Shown: one piece after another, positions 52,003-59,089 of the stretch
How positions within the stretch are numbered: position 1 is the first letter of the stretch
Layout: every line of letters starts with the position of its first letter
DNA from: Anaerolineales bacterium
GTDB lineage: Bacteria; Chloroflexota; Anaerolineae; Anaerolineales; UBA11579
DNA length: 64,000 bases
NCBI GenBank assembly: GCA_019637675.1
Contig: JAHBVE010000001.1
Span: 434,001 to 498,000 of the forward strand
Direction of reading: 5' to 3'
Program-made: the position numbers and the translations under genes
Notes under the pieces: generated by a model
Seen by the model: the letters and a program-made list of their open reading frames with translations, nothing else
The model's database searches: none
What the model was told of the DNA's origin: nothing

Positions 52003-52038
52003 AGTCAGCTATCAGCTATCAGCTATCAGCTATCAGTA
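52003..52038 (+). repeat. Tandem CAGCTAT repeat
   Basis: GTCAGCTATCAGCTATCAGC is an almost perfect seven-base tandem repeat (CAGCTAT, about four units), related to the TCAGC simple repeats at 12321 and 18599. Confidence 0.6.
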
Positions 52039-52059
52039 GCGAGTAGTGACAATTGAATA

Positions 52060-52282
52060 CTCTTCGGGGCAGGGTGATTACGCATCGGCTTCGCCGATGC
52101 TGGTAGAGTTGCTTCGCAACTCTAAACGCTTGTTGCGGTGGAGTTTGCGAAGCAAACTCCATTAGCAGCGGCGCCAGCCGCTGCGTAAAATTCCCGATCG
52201 GTGGTACAGCCCACGAGCGCTCGCTGAGCGCAGGATCCGGTGAAACTCCGGGGCCGACGGTATAGTCCGGATGAAAGAAGAG
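52060..52282 (+). promoter_or_regulatory. FMN riboswitch (RFN element) with 111-nt insert in loop L2
   Basis: All conserved blocks of the FMN aptamer are present in order: CTCTTCGGGGCAGGGTGA, AATTCCCGATCGGTGGTACAG, GATCCGGTGAAACTCCGG, GGCCGACGGTATAGTCCGG and ATGAAAGAAGAG, with P1 formed by the ends. Between TGA and AATT, inside the L2 loop, 52078-52188 is inserted. It is closed by TTACGC/GCGTAA and holds four hairpins (for example GCATCGGCTTCGCCGATGC). The riboswitch precedes a three-gene ABC importer with no other promoter-like element in between, so FMN should repress the importer. Confidence 0.92.
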
Positions 52283-52358
52283 CGGAGGATCGAAGACTCC
52301 GCAAAGCTATGCAAGCGCTTGCGCTTTGCATAGCTTACGCATTGCGCGTTCTCTCTTC

Positions 52359-52393
52359 ATGCCCCAAAGCATCCGCTTTGGGGCATTGTTTTT
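52359..52393 (+). terminator. First terminator behind the FMN riboswitch
   Basis: ATGCCCCAAAGC-ATCC-GCTTTGGGGCAT followed by TGTTTTT. It is the likely expression platform of the riboswitch. Two other hairpins (near 52283-52302 and 52303-52336) lie between aptamer and terminator. Confidence 0.8.
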
Positions 52394-52427
52394 GAGGCGC
52401 GATCTGCGTCGTTTGTGCTTTCGCACA

Positions 52428-52459
52428 ACAGCCCCGATGAATTCATCGGGGCTGTTTTT
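52428..52459 (+). terminator. Second terminator behind the FMN riboswitch
   Basis: ACAGCCCCGATG-AATT-CATCGGGGCTGT followed by TTTT, 35 bp after the first terminator and 23 bp before the importer start. Confidence 0.8.
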
Positions 52460-52481
52460 GTTTTGCATGAGGTGATGTGTA

Positions 52482-53288
52482 GTGAAGCATGAGCGTGAAC
52501 GTACAGGGGCGTATCCCTGGCTGCTCGGCCCGGCGGTGGCGGCGGTGACCGTGCTGGCCTGGGAGTTGCTGGTGCGCGTGACCCAGCTGCCGGCCTTCAT
52601 CCTGCCGGCGCCGGGCGCGGTATGGCGCCGCCTGGTGCTGGCGTTGCAAGACGGCACGCTGTTGCGCCACGGCTTGGTGACCCTGCAGGAAGTGGTGCTA
52701 GGCCTGGCGATGGGCGTAGTGGCCGCCGGGCTGCTGGGCTACTGGCTGGCGCGCTCGCCGCGCTGGGAGCGGCTGCTGGCGCCGTTCGTGGTGGCCAGCC
52801 AATCCGTGCCCATCGTAGCCATCGCGCCCTTGCTAGTGATCTGGTTCGGCCCAGGACTGTTATCCAAGACCCTGATCTGTGCGCTGATCGTGTTCTTCCC
52901 CATTCTGATCAACACCATCATCGGCCTGCACAGCGTGCCGCAGGAGCTGCGTGACCTCATGCGCTCGCTGCAGGCCAGCCGCGCTCAGACCTTCCGCCTG
53001 CTGGAGCTGCCGGCCGCGCTGCCCGTGTTCCTGGGAGGGTTGCGCATCGGCGCAACCCTCTCGGTCATCGGCGCGGTGGTGGGCGAGCTGGTGGGGGCCG
53101 ACCGCGGGCTGGGCTTCCTCATCAATGTGGGCCGCGGCCAATACGACACGGCGCTGGTGTTCGTGGCCGTGTTCGCCCTGGTGGCGCTGGCGCTCACCCT
53201 GTATGGCCTGGTCTCGCTGGCCGAGCGGCGCTGGCTGTGGTGGCAGCAAAGAACCAATCCTTCCTCTTTCTTATATGGAGAGTCATGA
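52482..53288 (+). CDS. ribX: ABC importer permease, riboflavin type
   Basis: The 268-residue protein has about six membrane helices and the permease loop typical of SsuC/ThiX-like BPD transporters (EELLRDLMRSLQASRAQTFRLLELPAALPVF is the EAA region). It starts with GTG at 52482, with GAGGTGAT a few bases upstream. Control by an FMN riboswitch and the partner genes make it the permease of a riboflavin importer of the RibXY kind known from Chloroflexi. The name is by analogy; substrate is not proven. Confidence 0.83.
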   Translation: MKHERERTGAYPWLLGPAVAAVTVLAWELLVRVTQLPAFILPAPGAVWRRLVLALQDGTLLRHGLVTLQEVVLGLAMGVVAAGLLGYWLARSPRWERLLAPFVVASQSVPIVAIAPLLVIWFGPGLLSKTLICALIVFFPILINTIIGLHSVPQELRDLMRSLQASRAQTFRLLELPAALPVFLGGLRIGATLSVIGAVVGELVGADRGLGFLINVGRGQYDTALVFVAVFALVALALTLYGLVSLAERRWLWWQQRTNPSSFLYGES

Positions 53289-54256
53289 AGAATCCTTTTG
53301 TGATCATTTTGCTGGTCGGGGGCTTGTTGCTGGCGGCCTGCGGCGCTCAGCCGCAGGAAGCCCAGCCCTTGCGTTTGCCGATGGGCTATATCCCCAATGT
53401 GCAATACGCGCCTTTCTATGTCGCCGTGGAGCGCGGCTACTTTGCTGAAGCAGGCTTTGAGATCGAATTTGACTACAGCTTCGAGACGGATGGCGTTGCC
53501 CTGGTAGGAGCGGGCGACCTGCCCTTCGCGGTCGTGTCTGGCGAGCAGGTGCTGCTCGGCCGTGCCGCGGGATTGCCAATCGTGTATGTGGCCGCCTGGT
53601 ACCAGGAGTTCCCGGTGGCGGTGGTGGCCATGGCCGAGAGCGGCATCCAGACCGCGGCCGATCTGCGCGGGGCGCGCATTGGCCTGCCGGGCTTGTTCGG
53701 GGCCACCTACATTGGCCTGCGCGCTATGCTGAGCGAAGCCGGCATCCCAGAGGCTGAGGTCGTGCTCGATTCGATCGGCTTCAATCAGGTGCAGGCGCTG
53801 GCCGCCGGGCAGCAGCAGGCGGTGGTGGGCTATGTCAATAATGAGCCGGTGCAGCTGGAAGCCCAGGGCTTCGACGTGAACGTGTTGCATGTGGCCGACT
53901 ATGTAGAACTGGCCGCCAACGGCCTGCTCACCAATGAAGCCATGCTGGCCGAGCATCCTGAGCAGGTGCGCGCTTTTGTGCGCGCCTTCCTGCGCGGCCT
54001 GGCGGATACCATCGCAGACCCCGAGGCCGCTTACGAGATCTCCATGAAGTATGTGGAGGGTCTGAGCGCGCTGGACAATGACACCCAGATGGCGGTGCTG
54101 ACCCTCTCGATCGAGTCATGGCAGGCCGCGATACTGGGCTACGCCAACCCGCAGGCGTGGGAGAACATGCACGCTGTACTGCTGGAGATGGGCCTGATTA
54201 CCCAGCCACTGGATGTGAGCGCGGCTTTCACCAACGACTACTTGCCGGCGGACTAA
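53285..54256 (+). CDS. ribY: ABC importer substrate-binding lipoprotein, riboflavin type
   Basis: ATG 53285 overlaps the permease stop (ATGA) and opens a lipoprotein signal with lipobox LLLAAC. The rest is an NMT1/THI5-like periplasmic binding protein: GYIPNVQYAPFYVAVERGYF at the start, then GADLPFAVVSGEQVL and DLRGARIGLPGLFGA. Proteins of this family bind pyrimidine-type or flavin-type ligands; the FMN riboswitch upstream points to riboflavin. Genes for permease and ATPase flank it. Confidence 0.83.
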   Translation: MKNPFVIILLVGGLLLAACGAQPQEAQPLRLPMGYIPNVQYAPFYVAVERGYFAEAGFEIEFDYSFETDGVALVGAGDLPFAVVSGEQVLLGRAAGLPIVYVAAWYQEFPVAVVAMAESGIQTAADLRGARIGLPGLFGATYIGLRAMLSEAGIPEAEVVLDSIGFNQVQALAAGQQQAVVGYVNNEPVQLEAQGFDVNVLHVADYVELAANGLLTNEAMLAEHPEQVRAFVRAFLRGLADTIADPEAAYEISMKYVEGLSALDNDTQMAVLTLSIESWQAAILGYANPQAWENMHAVLLEMGLITQPLDVSAAFTNDYLPAD

Positions 54257-55026
54257 TGGCCCGTACCGCCACCCCCATGCTCTCGCTGGAGAAAGTGTCC
54301 GCCAGCTTCGCTGATCGCAGCGGGCAGCTGGCCGTGTTGCGCAACCTGTCCTTCAGCGTGCCGCGCGGCCAGTTCGTGTGCGTGCTCGGCCCCTCGGGGG
54401 CGGGCAAGTCCACCCTGCTGCGCCTGCTGGCCGGGCTGCTGGCGCCTGCCAGCGGGCAGATCCTGTTCGGCGGCCAGCCGGTCAGCGGGCCTCAGGCCGG
54501 CGTCGGCCTGGTGTTCCAGGATGCCAACCTGATGCCCTGGCGGGATGCGCTGGACAATGTGGCCCTGCCGCTGGAGCTGCGCCATGACCCGGACGCGATC
54601 GACCGCGCCTGGGACATGCTGCAGGTCGTCGGCCTGCGCGGTTTTGAGCAGGTGCTGCCCAGCGAGCTCTCCGGTGGGATGGCGCAGCGCGTCGCCATCG
54701 GCCGGGCGCTGGTCCAGGACCCACAGCTGCTGCTGCTCGACGAGCCCTTCGGTTCGCTGGATGCCTTGACCCGCGAGAAGATGGGCGAGGAGTTGCTGCG
54801 CATCTGGGAGCTGGAGCACAAGACGGTGGTGATGGTCACGCACGACATTCACGAGGCACTGTACCTGGCCGACCGCGTGCTGGTGCTCGGCCGCCGCCCG
54901 GCCAGCATCAAGCTGGATATGCAGGTCAGGCTGGCGCGCCCGCGCAAGCTGGCCGTGCGTTACTCGCCGGCGTTTGGGCGCATGGCGGCCCGCTTGCGGG
55001 CGGCCATTGAGGTGCAGGCGGTATAA
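54256..55026 (+). CDS. ABC importer ATPase of the riboflavin-type system
   Basis: The 256-residue ATPase resembles the SsuB/TauB/ThiZ group: Walker A GPSGAGKST, Q-loop VFQDANLMPW, signature LSGGMAQRVAIGRAL and Walker B LLLDEPFGSLDA. ATG 54256 overlaps the stop of the lipoprotein gene (TAATG), so all three genes are coupled. Its last codons contain the -10 box of the next operon. Confidence 0.92.
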   Translation: MARTATPMLSLEKVSASFADRSGQLAVLRNLSFSVPRGQFVCVLGPSGAGKSTLLRLLAGLLAPASGQILFGGQPVSGPQAGVGLVFQDANLMPWRDALDNVALPLELRHDPDAIDRAWDMLQVVGLRGFEQVLPSELSGGMAQRVAIGRALVQDPQLLLLDEPFGSLDALTREKMGEELLRIWELEHKTVVMVTHDIHEALYLADRVLVLGRRPASIKLDMQVRLARPRKLAVRYSPAFGRMAARLRAAIEVQAV

Positions 55027-55048
55027 TCTCTCTCGAAAGTGAGAGATT
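55022..55048 (+). promoter_or_regulatory. ccm operon promoter with operator-like palindrome
   Basis: TATAAT (55022-55027) lies in the stop region of the ATPase gene. AATCTCTC (55025-55032) and GAGAGATT (55041-55048) form a perfect inverted repeat with an 8-nt centre, overlapping the -10 box and the expected start at about 55034. A repressor bound here would block transcription of ccmE and what follows. No regulator gene is adjacent. Confidence 0.6.
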
Positions 55049-55052
55049 GCAC

Positions 55053-55580
55053 ATGAGCAGCACAAGCCTCGCCCAACCTCTGCCCACTGGCCTCGGAAAC
55101 AAGAAGTTCATCATTGGCGGCCTGCTCATTCTGGCTGCGGTGGTGTATCTGATCGTCACGTCCACCGCCGCCGGGGCGCAGTTCTTCTTCACCATCGATG
55201 AGCTGAACCAGCGTGGGGCCGATGCGGTGGGCAAGCCCGCCCGCGTGGCGGGGGCCGTGCTGGGCGACACCATCGAATACGATCCCGAAACGCTGACCCT
55301 CACTTTCACCATGGTGCATATGCCCGCCGATACCCGCCTCATCAATGATGACGGCGGTCTGGCCAAAGCCCTGCACGCCGCGGTGAATGACCCGACCCGC
55401 TCGCGCATGCAGGTGCAATACATCGGGGTCAAGCCTGACCTGCTGGCTCACGAGGTGGAAGCCATTGTGGCCGGCAAGCTGGGCGCAGACGGCGTCTTCT
55501 ACGCCGATGAGAACGGCCTGCTGCTGCGCTGCCCGACGCGCTATGAAGAGGCGCTGCCCGGCCAGGCCGGTGACTACTAA
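55053..55580 (+). CDS. ccmE: Cytochrome c maturation haem chaperone CcmE, CxxxY type
   Basis: The 175-residue protein has an N-terminal membrane helix (about 22-42) and an OB-fold periplasmic domain. It carries haem to the lyase. In classical CcmE the haem links to His in a HxxxY motif; here the site reads LLLRCPTRYEEA, that is Cys in CxxxY, the variant known from some deltaproteobacteria and archaea. ATG 55053 is used. First gene of the ccm operon. Confidence 0.9.
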   Translation: MSSTSLAQPLPTGLGNKKFIIGGLLILAAVVYLIVTSTAAGAQFFFTIDELNQRGADAVGKPARVAGAVLGDTIEYDPETLTLTFTMVHMPADTRLINDDGGLAKALHAAVNDPTRSRMQVQYIGVKPDLLAHEVEAIVAGKLGADGVFYADENGLLLRCPTRYEEALPGQAGDY

Positions 55581-55594
55581 GCCCTGTACATACA

Positions 55595-57688
55595 ATGATC
55601 GCTGATCTTGGTTTCTTTGCGCTGCTGATCGCTTTCCTGCTGGCGCTGTATGCTTGCGCGGCCGCTGCCGTAGGCAGCCGCCGCCGCGAGCAGCGCTGGG
55701 TATCCAGCGCTCGCTCGGCCATCATCCTCGGTTTCCCGCTGCTCACCATTGCCTGCGCCAGTCTGGTGTATTCGCTGGCCAATCTCGATTTCCAAATGCA
55801 GTACGTCTCCCAGGTCACCAGTCACAGCATGCCCATGTACCTGCGCGTCACAGCCTTGTGGGGCGGCCAGGCCGGCTCGCTGCTGTTCTGGGCCTGGCTG
55901 ATGGCGGCCTTCACCTTTGCCGTCATGCTGCGTGAATGGCGGCGTGACCGTGACCTGGAGCCGTGGGTCATCATTGTCACCGCGGCCACGCTGGCCTTCT
56001 TCTTAGCGCTGATCCTGTTCTTTGAGAATCCATTCCTACGCTACTGGCAGGGCATCACCGGCACGGTGTGGACCGCCATGTGGCAGCCCACCGGGGCGCA
56101 GCCGTATATCCCCATCGATGGCAATGGCCTCAACCCGTTGCTGCGTCACCCGGGCATGATCATCCACCCGCCCATGCTGTACATCGGCTTCGTGGCTTTC
56201 GTGGTGCCGTTCGCCTTCGCCATCGGCGCACTGGTCACTGGCCGCAGCGATGACCGCTGGATCCGCGTCACGCGCCGCTGGACGCTGATCGCTTGGCTGT
56301 TCCTCTCGCTGGGGCTGATCCTCGGCAGCCGCTGGGCTTACGATGTGCTGGGTTGGGGCGGCTACTGGGGCTGGGACCCGGTGGAGATCGCCGCGTTCAT
56401 GCCCTGGCTGACCGGCACGGCGTTCTTGCACTCGGTCATGATCCAGGAGAAGCGCGGCATGTTCAAGCATTGGAACATGCTGCTCATCATCCTGACCTAT
56501 TGTCTGGTCATCTTCGGCACCTTCCTGACCCGCTCGGGCGTGTTGTCTTCGGTGCATGCGTTTGCGCAGAGTGCCATCGGGCCGATGTTCTTTGGCTTCA
56601 TCGCACTCACCTTTGGCGTTTCGCTGGCGCTGCTCAGCAAACGCTGGGCCACGCTGAAGTCTGAAGTTGAGATGACTTCGCTGCTCTCGCGCGAGTCGCT
56701 CTTCCTTATCAACAACCTACTCTTCATGGGCATCCTGGTGATCTGCTTCTGGGGTGTGGTATTCCCCATCGTGAGCGAGGCCAGCGGCGGGATCGGCCGC
56801 GCCATCCCCGCCCTGGCGCACATCTTCACCGGGCAGCGCGCCACGGTTGGCCCCATCTTCTATGAGAGCGCCACCGGCCCGCTGTGGGCGGCCCTGCTGC
56901 TGCTCATGGGCATTGCGCCGCTCTCGGCCTGGCGCGCCTCCACCGCCCGTACTCTGGGCCGCGCCATCTGGAAGCCCTTCCTTATCTCGCTGGTGGTGCT
57001 GGCTGGCCTGCTGGTTGGTGGTATGCGCCAACCGCTGGCCCTGCTGGCGTTGTGGATCTGCGCGTTCGTGTTGCTCGTCACCGTGTATGAGTTCTGGCGC
57101 GGCGCACGAGCGCGCACGAACCGCGGCGAGAATTTCCTCCAAGCCTTTTGGCGCCTGGTGGCCCGCAACCGCCGCCGTTATGGCGGCTACATCATCCACA
57201 TCGGCGTCATTCTGATCGCCGTGGGCGTCATTGGCATCGAGCTCTTCCAGCAGGAGACCCAGGGCAGCCTGGCGGTGGGAGAGCGCATGCACCTGGGCAG
57301 TTACAGCATCGAGTACGAGTCGCTGGCGGAGTTTGAAACGCCGGATGGCCGCCTGGTGGACCGCGCCGTGGTGAACGTGTTCAAAGACGGCCAGCCGCTG
57401 ACCCAGCTGTACCCGCGCCGTGACTTTTACTACGAGTCGCAGCAGGCCATGACCATCCCCGGCCTGCGCAGCACGCTGGAGGATGATATTTACATCCTGC
57501 TGGTGGATTGGGAGCCAGTCAGCGCCAGCAGCGCAACCTTCAAGATGTACGTCAACCCGCTGGTCAATTGGATCTGGCTGGGCGGCTTTGTGTTCATCTT
57601 CGGTACGCTGGTCGCCTCCTGGCCGGAAGCTGATGCGCTGCCCCAGCGCAGCCGCGCCCGCTTAGGCGGTACCCCGGAGCGCGCATGA
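55595..57688 (+). CDS. ccmF: Haem lyase CcmF
   Basis: The 697-residue protein has about fifteen membrane segments and the tryptophan-rich WWD motif WGGYWGWDPVEIAAFMPWL, as well as RSGVLSSVHAFAQS. A soluble outer loop near the C-terminus (about 560-650) precedes the last helix. CcmF joins haem from CcmE to apocytochromes at CxxCH. It is 14 bp after ccmE and overlaps ccmH by 4 bp. Confidence 0.96.
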   Translation: MIADLGFFALLIAFLLALYACAAAAVGSRRREQRWVSSARSAIILGFPLLTIACASLVYSLANLDFQMQYVSQVTSHSMPMYLRVTALWGGQAGSLLFWAWLMAAFTFAVMLREWRRDRDLEPWVIIVTAATLAFFLALILFFENPFLRYWQGITGTVWTAMWQPTGAQPYIPIDGNGLNPLLRHPGMIIHPPMLYIGFVAFVVPFAFAIGALVTGRSDDRWIRVTRRWTLIAWLFLSLGLILGSRWAYDVLGWGGYWGWDPVEIAAFMPWLTGTAFLHSVMIQEKRGMFKHWNMLLIILTYCLVIFGTFLTRSGVLSSVHAFAQSAIGPMFFGFIALTFGVSLALLSKRWATLKSEVEMTSLLSRESLFLINNLLFMGILVICFWGVVFPIVSEASGGIGRAIPALAHIFTGQRATVGPIFYESATGPLWAALLLLMGIAPLSAWRASTARTLGRAIWKPFLISLVVLAGLLVGGMRQPLALLALWICAFVLLVTVYEFWRGARARTNRGENFLQAFWRLVARNRRRYGGYIIHIGVILIAVGVIGIELFQQETQGSLAVGERMHLGSYSIEYESLAEFETPDGRLVDRAVVNVFKDGQPLTQLYPRRDFYYESQQAMTIPGLRSTLEDDIYILLVDWEPVSASSATFKMYVNPLVNWIWLGGFVFIFGTLVASWPEADALPQRSRARLGGTPERA

Positions 57689-58158
57689 GGCTCGTTGCGT
57701 TCCTGATCGCCGCCGGCTTGCTGTTGGCGGCTTGCGCCGGCAGCCCGGCCGCTGCACCTGCCCCCCAAGGCACACCCAGCGCGGACCAAGTGAACGCGGT
57801 GGCTAAGAACCTGTACTGCCCAGTTTGTGCCAACGTGCCGCTGGATGTATGCGGCACGGCCGCCTGCGCCCAGTGGCGCGGCCAGATCGCTGACCTGCTG
57901 GCCGAAGGCTACACCGAGCAGCAGGTATACGATTATTTCGCCGCCCAGTATGGCCAAGGCGTGCTGGCGGTGCCGCCGGCCCGCGGGCTGAACTGGCTGG
58001 TCTACCTGCTGCCGCCGGCTGTCATTCTGGGCGCGGGGCTGCTGCTGGCGCGCAACCTGCGCCGCTGGCGGCAGGCGCCTGCGCCGCAGGCCAAGCCGCC
58101 CGCCACAGAGGACGACTACACTCGCAAGCTGGAAGAAGAACTCGACGCACGCCGCTGA
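57685..58158 (+). CDS. ccmH: Apocytochrome thiol-disulfide protein CcmH (N-terminal type)
   Basis: The 157-residue protein has a lipoprotein-like signal (LLLAACAGS), the redox pair in LYCPVC (family LRCxxC) and a helix with CAQWRGQIADLLAEGYTEQQVYDYF, the CcmH core. A membrane helix (about 107-128) and a charged tail follow. It reduces apocytochrome cysteines. It has extra cysteines (DVCGTAAC) not usual in proteobacterial CcmH. Overlaps neighbours on both sides. Confidence 0.9.
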   Translation: MRLVAFLIAAGLLLAACAGSPAAAPAPQGTPSADQVNAVAKNLYCPVCANVPLDVCGTAACAQWRGQIADLLAEGYTEQQVYDYFAAQYGQGVLAVPPARGLNWLVYLLPPAVILGAGLLLARNLRRWRQAPAPQAKPPATEDDYTRKLEEELDARR

Positions 58159-58703
58159 TGACTGAAGAAACGAAACCCACATCCATCCTGGGCCGCGTAT
58201 TGGCTTGGGGATTGTTGATCACGCTGCTAGCCCTGGTAGGGATGCAGCTGCGCTCCTCACTGCAGGGGGTACTCACCCGCGGCGAGCAGGCGCCTGACTT
58301 CACGCTCGTCACCTTCGATGGCCAGACCATCACCAGCGCCGACCTTGAGGGCAAGGTGGTGGTGCTCAACATCTGGGCCTCGTGGTGCCTGCCCTGCAAA
58401 GACGAGGCCGTTCATCTGGAACAAGCTTGGCAGCATTACCAGAGCCGCGAGGACGTGATATTCCTCGGCGTGGCGTATGTGGATACCGAGCGAGAGTCGC
58501 TGGCCTTCATTGCGAAGCACGGCGTCACGTATCCCAATGGCCCCGATCTCGGTACGCTGATCTACACCAGCTTCCGTGCCCGCGGCGTGCCCGAGACCTT
58601 TGTCATCAACAAACTGGGCGAGATCGCCTCGGTCAAGATCGGCCCGTACCAATCGGTGCAGGAGATCATTACCGTGGTTGACCGCCTGCTTGAGCTCGAA
58701 TAA
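58158..58703 (+). CDS. ccmG: Thioredoxin-fold protein CcmG/ResA-like
   Basis: The 181-residue protein is anchored by an N-terminal helix (about 14-34) and carries the active site WASWCLPCKDE, with APDFTLVTFDGQ before it and GVPETFVINKLGEI (cis-Pro region) after it. It keeps CcmH and apocytochromes reduced. Translationally coupled to ccmH by ATGA-type overlap and followed directly by the CcmI-like gene. Confidence 0.94.
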   Translation: MTEETKPTSILGRVLAWGLLITLLALVGMQLRSSLQGVLTRGEQAPDFTLVTFDGQTITSADLEGKVVVLNIWASWCLPCKDEAVHLEQAWQHYQSREDVIFLGVAYVDTERESLAFIAKHGVTYPNGPDLGTLIYTSFRARGVPETFVINKLGEIASVKIGPYQSVQEIITVVDRLLELE

Positions 58704-59089
58704 TGGATGTAGGTTCGCTGCTTCTCTTTGTAGCCCTGTTGGTGCTGTGCGGGCTGTATGTTGCTCGCCCGCTGCTGGCGGGTGCGGAAGAAGATACCGA
58801 TCCGCACCTGGCCAACCTGCACGCCGAGCACCGGCGTGTGCTCGACGCTCTGCTGGAACTGGACGCCGACTGGGAAATGGGCAAAGTGCCTGAGGAGATC
58901 TATCACCCGCAGCGCCAGAAATTGTTGGCTGAGGGAGCGGCCGCCCTGCGCGCTTTGGAGAAGGCGGATGTTGACTTGCCTGCCGCGCCCAACGACGAAC
59001 GCGATGAACTCGAAGCCATGATCGCTGCCTATAAGAAGAAAGGCAGCCAGAAGGGCGCGCGCCAAAAAGGCGCACGACGCAAGCCATGA
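58703..59089 (+). CDS. CcmI-like small membrane protein
   Basis: The 128-residue protein has one N-terminal helix (about 4-22), a helical region with HRRVLDALLELDADWEMGKVPEEIYH (as in the CcmI N-terminal segment, which links apocytochromes and CcmH) and a very basic C-terminus (KKKGSQKGARQKGARRKP). It lacks the TPR domain of full-length CcmI. Its stop overlaps the next start by 4 bp. Confidence 0.72.
   Translation: MDVGSLLLFVALLVLCGLYVARPLLAGAEEDTDPHLANLHAEHRRVLDALLELDADWEMGKVPEEIYHPQRQKLLAEGAAALRALEKADVDLPAAPNDERDELEAMIAAYKKKGSQKGARQKGARRKP

Noticed and set aside
52003..52038. CRISPR-like tandem repeat
   Set aside because: The units are only seven bases long, without spacers, and no cas genes are near. 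It is a simple repeat.
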